From contig JAMZNZ010000003.1 in NCBI GenBank assembly GCA_024178355.1, positions 266,527 through 330,526 of the forward strand: a DNA stretch of 64,000 nucleotides, in the 5' to 3' direction. Origin of the DNA: Maricaulaceae bacterium EIL42A08 (GTDB lineage: Bacteria > Pseudomonadota > Alphaproteobacteria > Caulobacterales > Maricaulaceae). Of the stretch, positions 62,070 to 64,000 are shown piece by piece (the stretch's first letter is position 1; each line of letters starts with the position of its first letter). A model generated the notes under the pieces. The model worked only from the letters and a program-made list of their open reading frames with translations, did no database searches and was not told the DNA's origin. The position numbers and the translations under genes are program-made.

Positions 62070-64000
62070 GTGGTGGTTCGGATTATGGTTTTGGTCGCTT
62101 TGTTTGCGGCCCTTTTCAAGGTATATCCAGTTGCTGAAGCCCAGGTGCCACCGGGCGTCGGCGCTGTCTTCAGTGAACCCGCGATCGAGGACCCACAGCT
62201 CTCCCCGGACGGTACCCGGCTGATGTTTATTCGTCGCCCGCAGCCTGGTGATGAAGACAAGGACCAGGCCCAGTTATTCATTGTCGATTACTCTGACATG
62301 GAGGCTCCGATCGCGCGCCAGCTACCAGCCGATGCAGAAGGCTTGCGCTGGGCCGCCTGGGCCAACAATGACCGCGTCCTTTTATCGTGGAATATTCTGG
62401 CGGATATCGAAGGGCCTGGAGCGCTTGTCTATAACGGTCAGGGAGGGATCAGCCTGATCCGCCAGGTCTGGCGTACGGTCCTGCTGGCCATGGATGCCGA
62501 TGGCTCGAATGTTGTGCAGCTGCTGGATCAAAACCGGCGGTCGATTTCTCTTTACCAGACACAGATGGACCGGGTTGTCGATTTCCTGCCCGGTGACCCG
62601 GAGCATGTCCTGCTCGCGGTCCGCAGCTCCCGGGGTGCGCTTAATGTTCACCGGGTCAACGTTAATTCCGGCGAGGATCGCCGTATTGACCGCGGCCGTG
62701 CTGAGACACTGGCGTGGTTTACAAACAGCGCTGGTGAATCAGTGATGCGGCTGGACGCATCTGCACGTTTTGATCGAATTCATCTGCTGATCCGGGAGCG
62801 CGACGGATATCGATGGCGGCGCGTGGCGACGAACCAGATGAGTGACTTCGGTGAATTCCAGGATGGCGTCGACTGGGTTGCTCGCACGGATGCCTATGAC
62901 GAAGCCCTTGTTCTGACCCGCGCGAATAACGCTGATACGCTTGGGCTCCATCGCTATTCGTTGACTGAAGGCGAAGTGATTGGCCCGGTCTTTGAGACCC
63001 CCGTTTCAGATGTAAATGGAGTGCGTGTTGACCCCTTCACGGGGCGAGCACTGGCACTGGCCTGGGCCGATGAGCAGACCTATGTGGAGGTCTTCGACCC
63101 TGCGGTTGCGCGTCACCTCGATGCCTTGCGGACCTTCTTTGGTGATGACGTGGTTGTGGAACCGATGCAAAGGGCTGGCACACGTATATTGATCGGTGTC
63201 AGTGGTCCAACGGAGCCACAGTCTTTCTACCTCTACGATACTCAAGCTTATAATATTGTGCCTGTCGGGGTGGCTCAGCCCGCGCTTCAATACACAGCGC
63301 TGGCTGACGTCTCGGTCCACCGCTATCGGGCCAGTGACGGTACCGCGCTATTTGGGTATGTCACCCATCCGGTTGATCCTGAGCCTGGCCCGCTAGCATT
63401 GGTGGTTATGCCCCATGGCGGGCCTGAGGCGCGTGATTTCAATCAGTTTGATGCCCTCGCGCAGCTTGTTGCTGCAGAAGGTTTCATGGTCTTCCAGCCC
63501 CAGTTTCGCGGGTCCGGTGGATTCGGGCAGGCCTTTGCTGAAGCAGGCCATGGCGAATGGGGTGGGCTGATCCAGAGCGATATTACCGATGGTGTGCGCA
63601 GCCTTCTTGAGACCGGTCGGGTTGACCCTGAGCGTGTTTGTGTTGCCGGGTGGAGTTTCGGTGGGTATTCGGCACTTATGCAGGCCATACTGGAGCCTGA
63701 GATTTATGCGTGTGCAGCCGCCGGAGCCCCTGTAACCGATCTGCCCGAGCTGCTGGCCTGGAAAGAAGGCGACGGGGGAGAGCCCTTTGACCAGATGCGG
63801 TCCATGCTCGGCTATCCAGATACTGAATTGATGGCGCGATATTCACCGGCCCGGCGAGCCAGCGAAGTCACGATCCCCCTTATCATGGTCCATGGCGATG
63901 ATGATCGCATTGTTCCGGTCGAGCAGAGCCGGTTAATGGCCGAAGCGCTTGAAACGGCAGGAGTTGAGCACCGCCTGCAGGAGTTTGACGGAGGTCACGG
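62070..64000 (+). CDS. S9 family peptidase (prolyl oligopeptidase type), 3' end outside window
   Basis: At least 643 residues, open at the right edge. GTG 62070 (or GTG 62073, ATG 62085) is preceded by GAGGGG at seven bases and gives a signal peptide ending in VAEA. N-terminal beta-propeller (from FSEPAIEDPQLSPDGTRL), C-terminal hydrolase with Ser529 in AGWSFGGYS, Asp612 in HGDDDRIVP and His643 in DGGHG, so the triad is complete and only the last few tens of residues are missing. A periplasmic or exported dipeptidyl/oligopeptidase. Confidence 0.9.
   Translation, partial: MVVRIMVLVALFAALFKVYPVAEAQVPPGVGAVFSEPAIEDPQLSPDGTRLMFIRRPQPGDEDKDQAQLFIVDYSDMEAPIARQLPADAEGLRWAAWANNDRVLLSWNILADIEGPGALVYNGQGGISLIRQVWRTVLLAMDADGSNVVQLLDQNRRSISLYQTQMDRVVDFLPGDPEHVLLAVRSSRGALNVHRVNVNSGEDRRIDRGRAETLAWFTNSAGESVMRLDASARFDRIHLLIRERDGYRWRRVATNQMSDFGEFQDGVDWVARTDAYDEALVLTRANNADTLGLHRYSLTEGEVIGPVFETPVSDVNGVRVDPFTGRALALAWADEQTYVEVFDPAVARHLDALRTFFGDDVVVEPMQRAGTRILIGVSGPTEPQSFYLYDTQAYNIVPVGVAQPALQYTALADVSVHRYRASDGTALFGYVTHPVDPEPGPLALVVMPHGGPEARDFNQFDALAQLVAAEGFMVFQPQFRGSGGFGQAFAEAGHGEWGGLIQSDITDGVRSLLETGRVDPERVCVAGWSFGGYSALMQAILEPEIYACAAAGAPVTDLPELLAWKEGDGGEPFDQMRSMLGYPDTELMARYSPARRASEVTIPLIMVHGDDDRIVPVEQSRLMAEALETAGVEHRLQEFDGGH

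Noticed and set aside
1-64000. CRISPR arrays, tRNA or rRNA genes, integrases, prophage
   Set aside because: No regularly spaced direct repeats with unique spacers, no cloverleaf or rRNA-like sequence and no integrase or transposase were recognised by reading; a tRNAscan/Infernal run would be needed to exclude short RNAs formally.

Overview
The window is GC-rich, gene-dense bacterial chromosome. Gene content points to an alphaproteobacterium of the Caulobacterales/Maricaulales/Hyphomonadales type. The strongest pointers are the Caulobacter-type cell-cycle factors RcdA (DUF1465) and TrcR (DUF1013) with a DUF1192 protein between them, the clustered Entner-Doudoroff genes, the fabA-fabB pair, a cysteine-free ribosomal protein L31, an SdhAF4-like (DUF1674) factor and many short palindromic REP-type repeats. 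Genus cannot be fixed from the sequence alone. No rRNA, tRNA, CRISPR array, prophage or insertion sequence was recognised.

Layout. 1-2837: 3' part of a large autotransporter-like protein with tandem Ig-like repeats. 2927-17894: one long, tightly coupled plus-strand transcription unit holding a type II secretion system (gspE-F-G-H-I-J-L-M-C-D-K), then a 1029-residue permease fused to an FG-GAP/UnbV propeller, then two Sel1-repeat proteins. 17994-20513: AbgT-type transporter and aldo/keto reductase. 20514-20964: repeats only. 20965-26659 (minus): zwf-pgl-edd-glk-eda, the complete glucose-6-phosphate to pyruvate/GAP route, behind an operator-like palindrome; an alpha-amylase-family lipoprotein lies just upstream. 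28468-30195: DUF6445 protein, DUF2975/XRE pair and a 38-residue membrane peptide. 30408-34433: rdgB-hemW, a PIF1-like helicase, and a small Xis-like protein followed by a PIN-domain protein (candidate toxin-antitoxin pair). 34591-37840: thiE, a third Sel1 protein, efp and suhB. 37924-38984: two tandem pseudoazurins. 39227-41265: MotA/TolQ-like plus MotB/OmpA-like pair. 41473-44770: rpmE, rcdA, DUF1192, quinone oxidoreductase and trcR. 44767-56942: housekeeping and transport genes (uppP, a cation efflux gene, a GST, queG, phhB, htpX, an SdhAF4-like gene, a nuclease, an epoxide hydrolase, rarD, a DctA-like symporter, a DUF2272 protein). 57097-59502: ahpD and ahpC divergent from oxyR. 59499-61243: fabB and fabA. 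61395-64000: a secreted SH3 protein and a 3'-truncated S9 peptidase.

How the genes work together. The T2SS cluster encodes the outer-membrane secretin, inner-membrane platform, ATPase and five pseudopilins; the prepilin peptidase is not in the window. The co-transcribed permease-propeller fusion and periplasmic Sel1 proteins are the most unusual part and may be an accessory module or the receiver of a secreted substrate. The ED operon would feed carbon from glucose or amylase products to pyruvate. The OxyR/AhpC/AhpD block is a self-contained peroxide response. RcdA and TrcR tie the middle of the window to CtrA proteolysis and cell-cycle transcription.

Regulatory structure seen directly includes several intrinsic terminators, a 13-bp hairpin that hides a ribosome binding site (54289-54343), a promoter whose -10 box sits six bases before an ATG (leaderless, 56949-56994), a small structured transcript candidate ending in a terminator before trcR (43998-44081), and nine or more REP palindromes of one family.
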